A stretch of 64,000 bases of DNA from Actibacterium pelagium (GCF_002285415.1 NZ_NSBU01000004.1:62001-126000); one strand, 5' to 3'. Numbered from the stretch's first letter, positions 35,740 through 45,748 are shown. Numbers and translations: made by a program. Notes: generated from the letters alone by a model not told the origin.

Positions 35740-36885
35740 TTACTGAGCTGCAATTTCAGCTTCGAACGCGTGTTCCAGCCACGCCATCAGCGCCTCGACG
35801 TCCGAGGTTTCAACCGTGCCGCCGCACCAGATGCGCAGGCCCGCAGGGGCGTCGCGATAGGCGCCGATGTCCAGTGCGACACCTTCGTTCTCAAGACGCT
35901 TGGCGACGGCCTTGGCAAAGGAGGCGCCGTCTTGAATGCGGTCGTCGGTGAACTTCAGGCAGACAGAGGTGTTCGACGCGGTCGCCGGGTCAACAGCCAG
36001 GTTCGCGATCCAGTCTTTGCTGTCGACGAAGGCTGCAATGGCTGCGGTGTTCGCATCTGCGCGGGCGATCATGCCTTCCAGACCACCAACAGACTTGGCC
36101 CAGTCCAAAGCGACCAGATAGTCCTCTACCGCCAGCATCGACGGGGTGTTGATGGTGGCGCCGGTGAAGATGCCGTCGATCAGCTTGCCGCCTTTGGTCA
36201 GGCGGAAGATTTTCGGCAGCGGCCATGCAGGGGTGTAGCTTTCCAGACGCTCAACCGCCTTGGGCGACAGAACCAGCATACCGTGGGCCGCTTCGCCGCC
36301 CAGAACCTTCTGCCAAGAGAAGGTGGTCACATCCAGCTTGTCCCACGGCAGGTCCATCGCGAATGCAGCAGATGTCGCGTCACAGATGGTGATGCCTTCG
36401 CGGTCATCGGCAATCCAGTCGCCGTTAGGAACACGTACGCCCGAGGTGGTGCCGTTCCATGTGAAGACAACGTCGTTGTTCTTGGTGTCGACGCCCGCCA
36501 GATCAACGATCTCGCCATATTCGGCGACCTTGGTCTCTGCGTCGATTTTCAGCTGTTTCACAACGTCGGTGACCCAGCCTGCGCCAAAGGATTCCCATGC
36601 CAGCATCTCGACCTTGCGAGCGCCCAGCATCGACCACATGGCCATTTCCATCGCGCCAGTATCCGAGGCGGGAACGATGCCGATCTTATAGTCAGCCGGA
36701 ATGCCCAGAACTTCGCGGGTTGTTTCGATAGCCTCTTTCAGCTTTGCCTTGCCAACGGCGGCACGGTGCGAGCGACCCAAAGGTGCATCAGCCAGCTTGT
36801 CGAGGGTGAACGTAGGATTCTTGGCACAGGGGCCAGAAGAAAAGCGCGGATTGGCCGGGCGCGCTGCCGGTGCTTCGATAGCCAT
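35740..36885 (-). CDS. serC: Phosphoserine aminotransferase
   Basis: Predicted PLP enzyme of 381 residues converting 3-phosphohydroxypyruvate to phosphoserine. The N-terminal [15 protein letters not shown] is typical of the alphaproteobacterial form, and the PLP lysine lies in [16 protein letters not shown]. The start ATG 36885 follows a GGAAGGAT site that sits in the loop of a small hairpin (36888-36902), so translation may be controlled by that leader. First gene of serC-serA. Confidence 0.95.
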   Translation of the reverse strand: MAIEAPAARPANPRFSSGPCAKNPTFTLDKLADAPLGRSHRAAVGKAKLKEAIETTREVLGIPADYKIGIVPASDTGAMEMAMWSMLGARKVEMLAWESFGAGWVTDVVKQLKIDAETKVAEYGEIVDLAGVDTKNNDVVFTWNGTTSGVRVPNGDWIADDREGITICDATSAAFAMDLPWDKLDVTTFSWQKVLGGEAAHGMLVLSPKAVERLESYTPAWPLPKIFRLTKGGKLIDGIFTGATINTPSMLAVEDYLVALDWAKSVGGLEGMIARADANTAAIAAFVDSKDWIANLAVDPATASNTSVCLKFTDDRIQDGASFAKAVAKRLENEGVALDIGAYRDAPAGLRIWCGGTVETSDVEALMAWLEHAFEAEIAAQ

Positions 36886-36960
36886 TACTGGTATCCTTCC
36901 AGATATATGCCCTTCGTTGGGGAAGGGTGTCCCACTCGCCGCGTTAAAGAAGGAACGCCG
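36886..36960 (-). promoter_or_regulatory. Candidate serC leader RNA (two hairpins, RBS in loop)
   Basis: On the minus strand CCCTTC-loop-GAAGGG (36927-36910) is followed by CTGG-AAGGATA-CCAG (36902-36888), which exposes the Shine-Dalgarno AAGGA in its loop and ends two bases before the start codon. A structured serC RNA motif upstream of serC has been described in alphaproteobacteria; position and two-hairpin layout fit, but I could not align it to a covariance model. Confidence 0.6.
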
Positions 36961-37110
36961 ATTCAACAACCCCCTTTTTGGTCGCGCCGGTGGATTTGTC
37001 GGGCAAGAGGAGTCGGGTCAGCGACATCTGGCCAAAGCAGATTTTTGAGAAACCACAAAAATGTGCGACCCTGACCGCATACCAACAACAATAAATTTCA
37101 GGGGGACGTA

Positions 37111-37953
37111 ATGAAATTCCATCTATTTACGGTGGCCCTTACCGGGCTGTCATTCCTCACCTCGCCGCTTTCGGCAGAAACGCCGGAACAACGCGGAGAG
37201 TACCTTGTTCAGGGGCCAGCCGGCTGCGGCAATTGCCACACGCCGATGGGACCAAACGGTTTCATCATGGATCAGGACCTTGGTGGGCGGCTGGTCGAGA
37301 AGAACCCTGCCTTTACCGCCTATGCGCCCAATATCACGCCAAGCGGTCGCGTGGCAGACTGGTCTGACGCCGAACTTGGCCGCGCCATCCGCGAGGGCCT
37401 GCGCCCGGATGGCAGCTTGATTGGCCCGCCGATGCCCTTTGCGATGTATCGCGGGCTGTCTGATGATGACCTTGCCGCGATCGTCGCCTATCTGCGCACG
37501 ATCCCGGCGGTTTCGACCGAGGTTCCGGCCTCGACCTATAACATCCCGCTGCCGCCTGCCTATGGCCCGCCCATTGACAGCGTCGCCGCCGTAGCGCCGG
37601 GGGTGACGGTCGAATACGGGGCTTATCTTGCTGGACCCGTAGCCCATTGCATGGAGTGCCACACGCCGTTCGACGAACGCGGGCCAATGCTGTCCTCGGA
37701 CCTTGGGCGTGGCGGTTTTTCCTTCCACGGGCCTTGGGGTACATCGGTTGCAGCGAACCTGACCTCGCACCCCGACGGGCTGGCAGATTACACCGACGCT
37801 CAGATCGCGGACATGATCACCAAGGGGATCAATGCAGACGGCAATCCGATGTTGCCGCCCATGCCCTATGGTTATCTGGCGAAGATGACGTCGGATGATC
37901 TGGCCGCCACCATCCTGTACTTGCGGTCCCTGCCACCGCTTGCCGACAAGTAA
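37111..37953 (+). CDS. Diheme c-type cytochrome
   Basis: Exported protein of 280 residues with a signal peptide (cleavage near PLSAE, ~22) and two heme c sites, CGNCH at 39-43 and CMECH at 180-184, each followed by TP. The two halves are alike (NITP..G..D..DA.L..AI..G... and NLTSHPDGLADYTDAQIADMI), i.e. a tandem cytochrome c domain. Such proteins pass electrons from periplasmic dehydrogenases (alcohol, aldehyde or sulfur compounds). No dehydrogenase gene is adjacent, so the partner is unknown. Confidence 0.85.
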   Translation: MKFHLFTVALTGLSFLTSPLSAETPEQRGEYLVQGPAGCGNCHTPMGPNGFIMDQDLGGRLVEKNPAFTAYAPNITPSGRVADWSDAELGRAIREGLRPDGSLIGPPMPFAMYRGLSDDDLAAIVAYLRTIPAVSTEVPASTYNIPLPPAYGPPIDSVAAVAPGVTVEYGAYLAGPVAHCMECHTPFDERGPMLSSDLGRGGFSFHGPWGTSVAANLTSHPDGLADYTDAQIADMITKGINADGNPMLPPMPYGYLAKMTSDDLAATILYLRSLPPLADK

Positions 37954-38016
37954 ACATCTGGTCTTTCGGGACGCGGCGTGCTCTATACGCCGCGTCTACA
38001 AACCGAGAGAGTCCCG

Positions 38017-38889
38017 ATGTACGTCGCCACCCTTCTGACCTCGCCCACCAACCCGTCGCTGGACCCCAGCTTGGTCGAAGCGCTTCGCAATGCATGGGGC
38101 GGTGGGGATGCCGTCTGGCTGGCCACCGATGAGGCTGCCGAATTCACCTTGCCCGCGCTGCCCGACAACCAGTGGCAGGTCTGGGACGACCTTCAGGCGC
38201 AAGGCGTTGATCTGGTGGTGCAACCCGTCGAGGGGCGCCGCAAGAAGATGCTGCTGGCGGACATGGACAGCACCATGATCCAGCAGGAATGTATCGACGA
38301 ATTGGCAGACGAAGCCGGTGTCGGCGAGCGCGTGAAGGACATCACCGCACGCGCCATGAATGGCGAGCTGGATTTCGAAGGTGCGCTGACCGAACGTGTG
38401 GGCCTTTTGGAGGGTCTGGACGAAGGCGTTATCGAACAGGTTCTGAACACCCGGATCGAACTGATGCCCGGCGGCAAGGAATTGCTGGCCACGATGAAGG
38501 CAAATGGTGCCTATGCGGCGCTGGTCTCGGGCGGGTTCACCGCGTTCACCGCCAAAGTCGCGGCGACCTTGGGCTTTGACGAGAACCGCGCGAATACCCT
38601 GCTGGTCGACGGCGGAAAGCTGACCGGCAAGGTACAGATGCCGATCTTGGGCCGCGAGGCCAAGGTCGAGGCGCTGCACCAGATCAGCGAACGCCTTGGC
38701 ATTAGCAGGGAGGACGTCATGGCCGTGGGCGATGGCGCCAATGACCTTGGGATGCTTGGCCTTGCGGGCGCGGGCGTCGCGCTGCATGCCAAACCCTCGG
38801 TCGCGGCGGAATGCGACATCCGTATCAACCACGGCGATCTGACGGCCCTGCTTTACCTGCAAGGCTATGCCAAGAGCGACTTTGCCTAA
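38017..38889 (+). CDS. serB: Phosphoserine phosphatase
   Basis: Predicted HAD phosphatase of 290 residues doing the last step of serine synthesis. The nucleophile motif is LLADMDSTMIQQECIDELA (D-x-D-x-T-like, ~82-100), motif II is LVSGGFTAFT and motif IV is VGDGANDLGMLGLAG. The N-terminal ~70 residues precede the HAD core and resemble the ACT-like region of SerB. The start was set at ATG 38017. It sits on the opposite strand from serC-serA about 1.1 kb away, completing the pathway. Confidence 0.95.
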   Translation: MYVATLLTSPTNPSLDPSLVEALRNAWGGGDAVWLATDEAAEFTLPALPDNQWQVWDDLQAQGVDLVVQPVEGRRKKMLLADMDSTMIQQECIDELADEAGVGERVKDITARAMNGELDFEGALTERVGLLEGLDEGVIEQVLNTRIELMPGGKELLATMKANGAYAALVSGGFTAFTAKVAATLGFDENRANTLLVDGGKLTGKVQMPILGREAKVEALHQISERLGISREDVMAVGDGANDLGMLGLAGAGVALHAKPSVAAECDIRINHGDLTALLYLQGYAKSDFA

Positions 38890-38892
38890 CCC

Positions 38893-39651
38893 ATGCTAGA
38901 GGTCAGCGTTGAAATCCTGGCCCTGTTGCTGGCCGCAGCGTTCTTCGCGGGCTTCGTGGATTCAATCGCCGGAGGTGGCGGGTTGATCGCGCTGCCCGCG
39001 CTGCTTTTGGCCGGGGCAACACCGTTACAAGCTTTGGCCACAACCAAAGTGCAAAGCCTATTCGGCGCGGGCACCGCGACGCTAGCCTATGCGCGGGGCG
39101 GACATGTTGATCCAAGCAAGCAACTTCTGCCAGCAAGCCTGTCCTTTATCGCAGCCTGCGCCGGGGCGTTGCTGATCTCGACCCTGCCCAGCCAGTTCAT
39201 CCGGTTCTTCCTGCCAATCTTGCTGATCGCGGTCGCCTTGTATTTCCTGCTGCAAAAAGGCCTAGACGACCATGACCGCACGCAGCGCATGTCGAGCGGT
39301 GCTTTCATCTGGCTGATCGTGCCCCTGATCGGCGGCTACGACGGGTTCCTTGGCCCGGGCACCGGCAGTTTCTTCATGCTGGCCTTTGTCACGTTGATGG
39401 GGCACGGCATCCTGCGGGCCACGGCCCATACCAAGCTTCTGAATTTCGCCTCGAATGTCGGGGGGCTGGTGGGGTTTTCCATTGTCGTCACGCCGTGGTG
39501 GGTCACCGGCCTGTGCATGGGCGCCGCCCAGATCGTGGGCGCGCGGATCGGGGCCAGCATGGCACAACGTTTGGGCGGCCGATTGATCAAACCGTTGCTG
39601 GTGGCCACCTCTACGGCGATGGCGCTGAAGCTGATCTGGGATCTGCTTTAA
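38893..39651 (+). CDS. TSUP family (TauE/SafE) membrane transporter
   Basis: Polytopic membrane protein of 252 residues. The first half repeats FFAGFVDSIAGGGGLIALPALLLAG and the second GGYDGFLGPGTGSFFMLAFV show the TSUP signature. The N-terminus matches the subclass YfcA-like (SIAGGGG). It starts three bases after the serB stop, probably co-transcribed. Substrate unknown; distinct from the other member at 17548. Confidence 0.85.
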   Translation: MLEVSVEILALLLAAAFFAGFVDSIAGGGGLIALPALLLAGATPLQALATTKVQSLFGAGTATLAYARGGHVDPSKQLLPASLSFIAACAGALLISTLPSQFIRFFLPILLIAVALYFLLQKGLDDHDRTQRMSSGAFIWLIVPLIGGYDGFLGPGTGSFFMLAFVTLMGHGILRATAHTKLLNFASNVGGLVGFSIVVTPWWVTGLCMGAAQIVGARIGASMAQRLGGRLIKPLLVATSTAMALKLIWDLL

Positions 39652-39763
39652 CCAAAGCGTGATCGGTGACGCGCCACCTTCCTGCTATACTGGGATCATT
39701 GATTTACAGGGATGACACGATCCTCCCTGCAGACTTTGCCCATCAATATTTGGAGGAAACGCG

Positions 39764-40084
39764 ATGCAAGATTTCATTTTCGCATATCACGGCGGCAAAA
39801 AACCCCAGACCGATGAAGAGGGCGCTAAGGAAATGGCGCTGTGGCAGGCATGGTTCGATAAGATCGGCCCCAATATCGTCGACCCCGGCAATCCGGTTGG
39901 CAAATCCTATACCGTTTCTGCCAGTGGCGTGGTCGACAATGGCGGCGCAAACCCCTTGTCGGGCTATACGATCATCAAAGCCGCCTCGGTCGAGGCCGCC
40001 TGCGAGATCGCCCAGGATTGCCCGATGGTCAAAGACGGATCGGGCTCTATCGAGGTGGTCGATATCGTAGAGATGGAGATGTGA
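39764..40084 (+). CDS. YCII-related domain protein
   Basis: Small soluble protein of 106 residues with the ferredoxin-like YCII fold features: FIFAYHGGKKP at the start, the W-x-x-WFDKIG helix, and a late SVEAACEIAQDCPMVKDGSGSIEVVDI. Members often associate with sigma factors or act in small-molecule chemistry; nothing nearby indicates which. GGAGG lies upstream of the ATG. A TATACT hexamer at 39686 is a possible -10. Confidence 0.75.
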   Translation: MQDFIFAYHGGKKPQTDEEGAKEMALWQAWFDKIGPNIVDPGNPVGKSYTVSASGVVDNGGANPLSGYTIIKAASVEAACEIAQDCPMVKDGSGSIEVVDIVEMEM

Positions 40085-41077
40085 TCAGCGCAACCCGGCG
40101 ACCGGCACGACACGCCCGGCCGGAATACCCCGGCGGCTGAACATCGGCACGTTCATACGCTTTTGGACGGCCGGGTGATCGGCCTCTAGCACGCCCAAAC
40201 GCACCAGCAGCGCGGCAATCACAGCTTCGCACCCTCGGGTTGCGCCATCCGTGATTTTCAGCGAAATGCCCAAGCCTTGTTCCGGCAGGATGGCGACATA
40301 GTTGGCCTCGGCCCCGAATTTCAGGGCGATGCGGCCACCGGCGGCCTCCATCAACTCGGTACAGGCGCGGCCCGTGCCCGCGACAAGGGCGGGATGCGAC
40401 GCCATCGCCCGCGTCAAGCGCGCCATCCCACGTTCACGCGCATCGCCATCCTCGGACGCGTTGGCAAACTTGGCCATCGCATGGGCCATGCCCTTGACCG
40501 TGGTGGCGTAGTTGGGGGCCGAACACCCGTCGACCCCAAAGCCGGGGCTGGCAAGCTCTGTCACCTCTTCGAAGTTGGCTTTGACCGCCTGCTGCACCGG
40601 GTGATCGACCTCGGTATATTCGGCGTCGCCACCAAACGTGCCCATCGCTGTCAGAAAACCCGCATGCTTGCCCGAGCAGTTATTGTGAATCTGGCACAAC
40701 GGCGCATCCTCGCGGATCATCTCGTTGCGCAAATCGCGGTTCCAAGGGGATTGGACACCGCAGCGCAAATCACCTTCGGACATCCCCAGATCGCCCAGCC
40801 AGCGGCGCACCAGATCGGTATGGATCGCTTCGCCCTCGTGCGAGGCACAGGCCACCGCCAGATGCGCGTCCGTCAAACCGGCCCGGTCGGCGGCCCCGGT
40901 TTCCACCCAGGACAAGGCCTGCAGCATCTTGGCAGAGGAACGCGGCAGGATCACGGTATCGGGATCACCCCAGCTTTCGACGATCTCTCCGGCCGCGTTA
41001 CAGACCACCGCGTGACCCGCATGGGTGCACTCCAGAATGTCGCCTCGCCAGACCTCGACCAACTGCTCTGCCGCCAT
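40085..41077 (-). CDS. Asparaginase (type II-like/AspII family)
   Basis: Predicted amidohydrolase of 330 residues of the family annotated L-asparaginase II (Rhizobium etli type). Recognised segments include ILPRSSAKMLQAL (~46-58), CASHEGEAIHT, NNCSGKHAGFLTA (the catalytic Ser-Lys region, ~134-146) and GVDGCSAPNYATT. The start ATG 41077 is preferred over 41083. Its stop directly abuts the YCII gene on the other strand. Confidence 0.85.
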   Translation of the reverse strand: MAAEQLVEVWRGDILECTHAGHAVVCNAAGEIVESWGDPDTVILPRSSAKMLQALSWVETGAADRAGLTDAHLAVACASHEGEAIHTDLVRRWLGDLGMSEGDLRCGVQSPWNRDLRNEMIREDAPLCQIHNNCSGKHAGFLTAMGTFGGDAEYTEVDHPVQQAVKANFEEVTELASPGFGVDGCSAPNYATTVKGMAHAMAKFANASEDGDARERGMARLTRAMASHPALVAGTGRACTELMEAAGGRIALKFGAEANYVAILPEQGLGISLKITDGATRGCEAVIAALLVRLGVLEADHPAVQKRMNVPMFSRRGIPAGRVVPVAGLR

Positions 41078-41241
41078 GAACACGTCCCTCTTTGAAGTTT
41101 TGCGCGAATTTCTGCCACGGGGGCTTTTATCACCGCACGATATTACGTAGCTTTACGCGCAACGGGAATAACAGGATTGCGCGAAACCCCAAGCCACAAA
41201 TTATAGTGGCCCAACGCGCAGATGGTATGGAGCAGAAACAT

Positions 41242-41769
41242 ATGGCAGCTTGGGTCAAACAGGGTCTGGCAGCAGCAACCATCGCGCTGGCTGCGTGCGC
41301 CGCGCAGGCACAGGAAAGCACCAACCGCGTTGCGGCAGAGACGGACTGGTCGGTTTACATCGACGACAATCCGACCGAATGCTGGTCGGTCGCCACGCCT
41401 GCGCGTACGGTCAACACCGACACGAACGGCAACCCAAAGACCGTGAACCGCGGCAAGATTTACCTGCTGGTGTTCCATCGCCCCTCGCAAGGGATCAAGG
41501 ATCTGGTGCAGTTCGCAGGCGGTTATCCGTTCCGATCGGGGTCCAAGGTGCTGATCGAAATCAGCGGCCGCACGTTCGAGTTGGACACCGATGGCGAAAA
41601 CGCATGGCCGAACCCGTCGGATGATGCCGCGATCATCTCGGCGATGAAGGCCGGGGCCGATGCTGTTGTGACCGGTCGCTCGGCGCGCGGCACGATCACC
41701 AAGGACACGTTCTCGCTGCGTGGCTTCACCGCCGCCCTGCAAGAGGCGCAACGCCGCTGCGCGAACTAA
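41242..41769 (+). CDS. IalB-like (invasion-associated locus B) periplasmic protein
   Basis: Exported protein of 175 residues: signal peptide to about AAQAQE (~22-24), then WSVYIDDNPTECWSV, RGKIYLLVFHRPSQGIKD and SGSKVLIEISGRTFEL, the pattern of IalB-family proteins, known as a virulence factor in Bartonella but widespread and uncharacterised in marine alphaproteobacteria. Two cysteines (C44-like ECWS and near the end RRCAN) may form a disulfide. ATG 41242 has GGAG at 9 bp; an upstream ATG (41227) lacks a site. Confidence 0.75.
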   Translation: MAAWVKQGLAAATIALAACAAQAQESTNRVAAETDWSVYIDDNPTECWSVATPARTVNTDTNGNPKTVNRGKIYLLVFHRPSQGIKDLVQFAGGYPFRSGSKVLIEISGRTFELDTDGENAWPNPSDDAAIISAMKAGADAVVTGRSARGTITKDTFSLRGFTAALQEAQRRCAN

Positions 41770-41791
41770 ACCTTAGACGCATAGTTTGATG

Positions 41792-41818
41792 AAGCCGCCC
41801 CAATCCGGGCGGCTTTTT
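41792..41818 (+). terminator. Rho-independent terminator of the IalB-like gene
   Basis: AAGCCGCCC / GGGCGGCTT, 9 bp with a 6-nt loop, followed by TTTTTCTTTC on the plus strand, 22 bp after the stop. Confidence 0.92.
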
Positions 41819-41928
41819 CTTTCGGACAGTGGCCCATGCACCCGCAGCCATAGGCGTGATCACAGATGTCATTTGATTTTTGCTATGATTGGTGTAAGTA
41901 ACCGCCCTCGTTCCCCGGAGTCGATGTT

Positions 41929-43113
41929 ATGACCAATGAAACGCCTATTACGCAGGACGTTCTGACCATCCCGCGCAAGCTGCCTGAAGGCGGCAAGATC
42001 AACCTTGTCGGGCTGACCCGCGACAAGCTGCGCGAGACGTTGATCGAGCATGGCACGCCCGAGAAACAGGCGAAGATGCGCGTCGGTCAGCTGTGGCAGT
42101 GGATTTATCAGAAGGGTGTGCGCGAGTTCGACGTGATGTCGAACCTGTCGAAAACCTACCGTGCCGAACTGGCCGAGAAATTCGTGATCGAGGTTCCCCA
42201 GGTCGTGTCCAAACACGTCTCGATGGATGGTACACGCAAGTATCTGGTGCGCATCGCTGGTGGGCACGAGGTCGAGGTCGTCTATATCCCCGAAGAGGGT
42301 CGCGGGACGCTGTGTGTCTCCAGCCAAGTGGGCTGCACCCTGACCTGTTCCTTCTGCCACACCGGCACACAGAAACTGGTGCGCAACCTGACAGCCGCGG
42401 AAATCGTGGGTCAGGTGATGATGGCGCGCGACGATCTGGGCGAATGGCCCGAGATCGGCAAGGCCCCCAAGGACGAAACCCGCCTGCTGTCGAACATCGT
42501 TCTGATGGGCATGGGCGAGCCGCTTTATAACTTTGACAACGTGCGCGACGCGATGAAGATCGTGATGGACAACGAGGGTATTTCCCTGTCCCGCCGTCGC
42601 ATCACCCTGTCGACCTCTGGCGTTGTGCCAGAAATTGCGAAAACCGCCGAAGAAATCGGCTGCCTGCTGGCGATCAGCTTCCACGCCACCACCGATGAGG
42701 TCCGCGACAAGCTGGTCCCCATCAACAAGCGCTGGAACATCGAAGAACTGCTGCAGGCCCTGCGCGACTATCCGCGCCTGTCGAACTCGGAACGGATCAC
42801 GTTTGAATACGTGATGCTGAAGGACGTCAACGACAGCGACGCTGACGCGCGCCGTCTGGTCAAGCTGATCTCGGGCATCCCGGCCAAGATCAACCTGATC
42901 CCGTTCAACGAATGGCCCGGGTCGCCCTATGAGCGCTCTGACTGGGAGCGGATCGAGACCTTCGCCGATATCATTCACAAGGCCGGTTATGCCTCGCCCA
43001 TCCGCACCCCGCGTGGCGAAGACATCATGGCCGCCTGTGGCCAGCTGAAATCGGCAACCGAACGCGCCCGCAAGAGCCGCAAACAGATCGAGGCCGAGGC
43101 CGGATTGAGCTGA
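41929..43113 (+). CDS. rlmN: 23S rRNA/tRNA (adenine-C2) methyltransferase RlmN
   Basis: Predicted radical-SAM enzyme of 394 residues that methylates A2503 of 23S rRNA and A37 of tRNAs. The cluster motif C-x3-C-x2-C is [11 protein letters not shown] (~138-148); GMGEPLYNF and STSGVVPEI follow, and the late MAACGQLK carries the catalytic cysteine. Length agrees with the family. CCGGAGTCGATGTT precedes the ATG. Single gene after a terminator. Confidence 0.97.
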   Translation: MTNETPITQDVLTIPRKLPEGGKINLVGLTRDKLRETLIEHGTPEKQAKMRVGQLWQWIYQKGVREFDVMSNLSKTYRAELAEKFVIEVPQVVSKHVSMDGTRKYLVRIAGGHEVEVVYIPEEGRGTLCVSSQVGCTLTCSFCHTGTQKLVRNLTAAEIVGQVMMARDDLGEWPEIGKAPKDETRLLSNIVLMGMGEPLYNFDNVRDAMKIVMDNEGISLSRRRITLSTSGVVPEIAKTAEEIGCLLAISFHATTDEVRDKLVPINKRWNIEELLQALRDYPRLSNSERITFEYVMLKDVNDSDADARRLVKLISGIPAKINLIPFNEWPGSPYERSDWERIETFADIIHKAGYASPIRTPRGEDIMAACGQLKSATERARKSRKQIEAEAGLS

Positions 43114-43258
43114 TTGAAGCCACCCGCCTTGACCGAAATCGGCGAAATTCCACTTTTGAACCACGAAGTGACCATTCTTCTGGATTAGCGTGATCCAAGC
43201 GGCATAGGTTTTGCACCAATGCCAAGCATTCACGCGATGACAGAAAAGGGTCGGTAAA

Positions 43259-43753
43259 GTGGTATCTGCGGGCAAAGAGATCAGGCTTATCCCAACAGCG
43301 AAATCGCTGCTTGCCATCGTGTTTGGCCTTTTGCTTAGCGGAGCCGCGCAGGCCTGTGAAATCCCCAAGGGCAAAGCCCAAGCCGAGGCCGAGTTGATCC
43401 GCTTCACCAATGCGCAGCGCAAAGACCGACCAAAGGTGACGGCCTCGCCCGCGTTATCGGCGGCAGCGCAGAAACATGCCTGCTATATGGCGCGCACGCG
43501 AAAGATGTCTCATACCGGGGCGGGCCGCTCTGACGTTGGTGAGAGGGCCACGCAAGAAGGGTACGTCTGGCGCAGCGTCGCCGAGAATGTGGCCAAAGGC
43601 TACAAGACCCCGGTCAGCGTCGGCACGGGTTGGATGGGCTCTCGTGGCCATCGGCGCAATATGCTGCTTCCACGGCTAACCGAGATTGGTATTGGCTGGG
43701 CAAAGGCCAATGGCGTGGACTATTGGGTCATGGTGCTTGGGGCCCCTCGGTAA
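43259..43753 (+). CDS. Secreted CAP-domain (SCP-like) protein
   Basis: Exported protein of 164 residues with a signal peptide (to about AAQACE, ~33) and a CAP domain: LIRFTNAQRKDRP, ALSAAAQKHACYMA, MSHTGAGRSDVGERATQEGY, RSVAENVAKGY, GWMGSRGHRRNML and YWVMVLGAP. Bacterial CAP proteins are extracellular with unknown or hydrolytic roles. The start is a GTG (43259); no upstream ATG gives a longer natural start. Convergent with the LOG gene downstream. Confidence 0.8.
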   Translation: MVSAGKEIRLIPTAKSLLAIVFGLLLSGAAQACEIPKGKAQAEAELIRFTNAQRKDRPKVTASPALSAAAQKHACYMARTRKMSHTGAGRSDVGERATQEGYVWRSVAENVAKGYKTPVSVGTGWMGSRGHRRNMLLPRLTEIGIGWAKANGVDYWVMVLGAPR

Positions 43754-43852
43754 AGGTCGGTGACCTTCCCGCACATTGCCGCGAAGCTCTCGAAACCAAC
43801 AGCTGTCAGCTTCAAATCTTTTAAACCGCCTGCGCAAAGAGCGGTAGAAGTA

Positions 43853-43874
43853 GACCCGCCTGTCGCGGCGGGTC
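43853..43874. terminator. Hairpin between CAP and LOG genes
   Basis: GACCCGCC and GGCGGGTC (43853-43860 / 43867-43874) form a perfect 8-bp stem with a 6-nt loop between two converging genes. No long T-run follows, so a termination role is only likely. Confidence 0.45.
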
Positions 43875-43947
43875 AAAGCGTGGTCCGATCAAACACTCCA
43901 CATGTACAATGATCGTTTGACCGCTAGGCCGAACAAGATGGAAGGTT

Positions 43948-44760
43948 TTAAGCCTCCCAGTTCTCGATCGCATTTACCGCCTGTTCAGCCGTGTCGACGA
44001 AGCGGAAGAGGTGCAAATCTTTTTCCGAAATCGTGCCCGCATCGGCCAGCGCATCCCAGTTGATGATGCGCTCCCAGAACTCGCGACCGAACAGCAGGAA
44101 CGGCACGGGGCGCATGCGTTCGGTCTGGATCAGGGTCAATGCCTCGAACATTTCGTCCAGCGTGCCGAACCCACCCGGGAAGATGGTGATCGCACGAGCA
44201 CGCATTAGGAAATGCATCTTGCGGATCGCAAAATAGTGGAAGTTATAGCACAGCTCTGGCGTGACATAGTGGTTCGGCGCCTGCTCGTGCGGCAACACGA
44301 TGTTCAGCCCGATGGACCGACCACCCGCATCGGCTGCACCGCGGTTACCTGCCTCCATCACACCGGGACCGCCACCGGTGACGATCACGTTTTCATGCCC
44401 GCCAGTGGCAAGGCTCTTTTCCGTCATCAGGCGGGCGAACTCTCGTGCCTGATCATAATATTTGGACAGATCGGCCAGCGTCTTTGTCCGCGCTGTGTCT
44501 TTCTTGGCGGGCTCGGGAATGCGTGCGCCCCCGAACAGGACGATGGTACTTTCGATACCTGCCTCGATGATCCCGATCTCGGGCTTCAGCAGTTCAAGCT
44601 GCAGCCGGACCGGGCGCAATTCGTCCCGAAGAAGGAAATCATCATCCGCAAAGGCAAGGCGATAGGCCGGTGCCCGCGTCTGTGGCGTATCCGGGATCGT
44701 CTCGCACTGGTCTATATCCTGCCGGGCGTCCGGAAACACCCGGCCCATGTCGTCTTTCAT
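43948..44760 (-). CDS. LOG family (TIGR00730-like) Rossmann-fold protein
   Basis: Protein of 270 residues with the LOG/lysine-decarboxylase-like motifs: VLFGGARIPEP, TGGGPGVMEAGNRGA (phosphate loop) and FPGGFGTLDEMFEALT (PGGxGTxxE). The family includes cytokinin-activating phosphoribohydrolases and nucleotide-5'-monophosphate nucleosidases. The start was set at ATG 44760, preceded by AGGAGA; the longer frame crosses the region upstream of dapD. Divergent from dapD. Confidence 0.85.
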   Translation of the reverse strand: MKDDMGRVFPDARQDIDQCETIPDTPQTRAPAYRLAFADDDFLLRDELRPVRLQLELLKPEIGIIEAGIESTIVLFGGARIPEPAKKDTARTKTLADLSKYYDQAREFARLMTEKSLATGGHENVIVTGGGPGVMEAGNRGAADAGGRSIGLNIVLPHEQAPNHYVTPELCYNFHYFAIRKMHFLMRARAITIFPGGFGTLDEMFEALTLIQTERMRPVPFLLFGREFWERIINWDALADAGTISEKDLHLFRFVDTAEQAVNAIENWEA

Positions 44761-44858
44761 CGCGCGTCTCCTGTTGCGTTCGACCGATTGATTGCACCAA
44801 GCGGCCCTTGCGTCTATAGCCCTTTGCCAAACAAGGCCGTTACCTTTCGGAGATTCAT

Positions 44859-45686
44859 ATGTCCAATGCACAGTTAGAAGCCGCAATCGAAGCCGCCTGG
44901 GAGGCGCGCGATACGATTACCCCCGCAACCACCGGTGAAACCCGTGACGCCATCGAAGACACGCTGGCAGCGCTGGACAGCGGTACACTGCGCGTGGCCG
45001 AGAAACTGGAGAGCGGCGACTGGCACGTGAACCAATGGGCGAAGAAAGCCGTTCTGCTTGGCTTCCGCATCAAGGACATGGAAGAGCAGACCGGTGGCCC
45101 GCAGGGCAGCAGCTGGTGGGACAAGGTCGACAGCAAATTCAAAGGCTGGGGCGCGGCAGAGCACGCAGCCGCCGGTTTCCGGTCGGTGCCGAACGCGGTG
45201 GTTCGCAAATCCGCCTATATCGCACCGGGCGTTGTCTTGATGCCGTCTTTCGTGAACCTCGGCGCCTATGTTGACGAAGGCACCATGGTCGACACTTGGG
45301 CGACTGTTGGCTCTTGTGCCCAGATCGGTAAAAACGTGCACCTGTCGGGTGGCGTTGGCATCGGTGGTGTGCTGGAGCCCATGCAGGCTGGACCGACCAT
45401 CATCGAAGACAACTGCTTCATCGGTGCCCGTTCGGAAGTTGTCGAAGGCTGTATCGTGCGCGAAGGTTCGGTTCTGGGAATGGGCGTCTTCATTGGCAAG
45501 TCGACCAAGATCGTCGACCGCGAAACCGGTGAAGTCATGTACGGCGAAGTACCGCCGTACTCGGTCGTTGTTGCCGGTTCGATGCCGTCAAAGAACAACG
45601 TCAACCTGTACTGCGCCGTCATCGTGAAGCGCGTGGACGAGAAGACCCGCTCTAAAACCGGGATCAACGAGCTGCTGCGCGACTGA
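44859..45686 (+). CDS. dapD: 2,3,4,5-tetrahydropyridine-2,6-dicarboxylate N-succinyltransferase
   Basis: Predicted 275-residue enzyme of the succinylase lysine/diaminopimelate pathway. The N-terminal helical domain is followed by left-handed beta-helix repeats ([59 protein letters not shown]). Starts after CGGAG. The next step of the pathway, dapE, is at 48020. Confidence 0.96.
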   Translation: MSNAQLEAAIEAAWEARDTITPATTGETRDAIEDTLAALDSGTLRVAEKLESGDWHVNQWAKKAVLLGFRIKDMEEQTGGPQGSSWWDKVDSKFKGWGAAEHAAAGFRSVPNAVVRKSAYIAPGVVLMPSFVNLGAYVDEGTMVDTWATVGSCAQIGKNVHLSGGVGIGGVLEPMQAGPTIIEDNCFIGARSEVVEGCIVREGSVLGMGVFIGKSTKIVDRETGEVMYGEVPPYSVVVAGSMPSKNNVNLYCAVIVKRVDEKTRSKTGINELLRD

Positions 45687-45717
45687 TCCATTTTGGAAAA
45701 TCGGCGTTAGCCGTTAG

Positions 45718-45748
45718 AATGCCCTCTGTATTTCAGGGGGCATTTTTT
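45718..45748 (+). terminator. Rho-independent terminator of dapD
   Basis: AATGCCCTCTG / CAGGGGGCATT, an 11-bp stem with one T-G pair and a 5-nt loop, ends in TTTTTT directly before the ATG of the next gene (45749). The next gene thus begins at the base of the terminator, so its translation start may depend on readthrough or its own overlapping promoter. Confidence 0.9.

Noticed and set aside
35770-37074. 434-codon plus-strand frame opposite serC
   Set aside because: Shadow of serC; runs into the serC leader without a gene-like end.
39686-39691. TATACT as the promoter of the YCII gene
   Set aside because: No matching -35 at 16-18 bp; mentioned only as a possibility.
41869-43422. 517-codon minus-strand frame opposite rlmN
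   Set aside because: Shadow; rlmN has a complete radical-SAM motif set.
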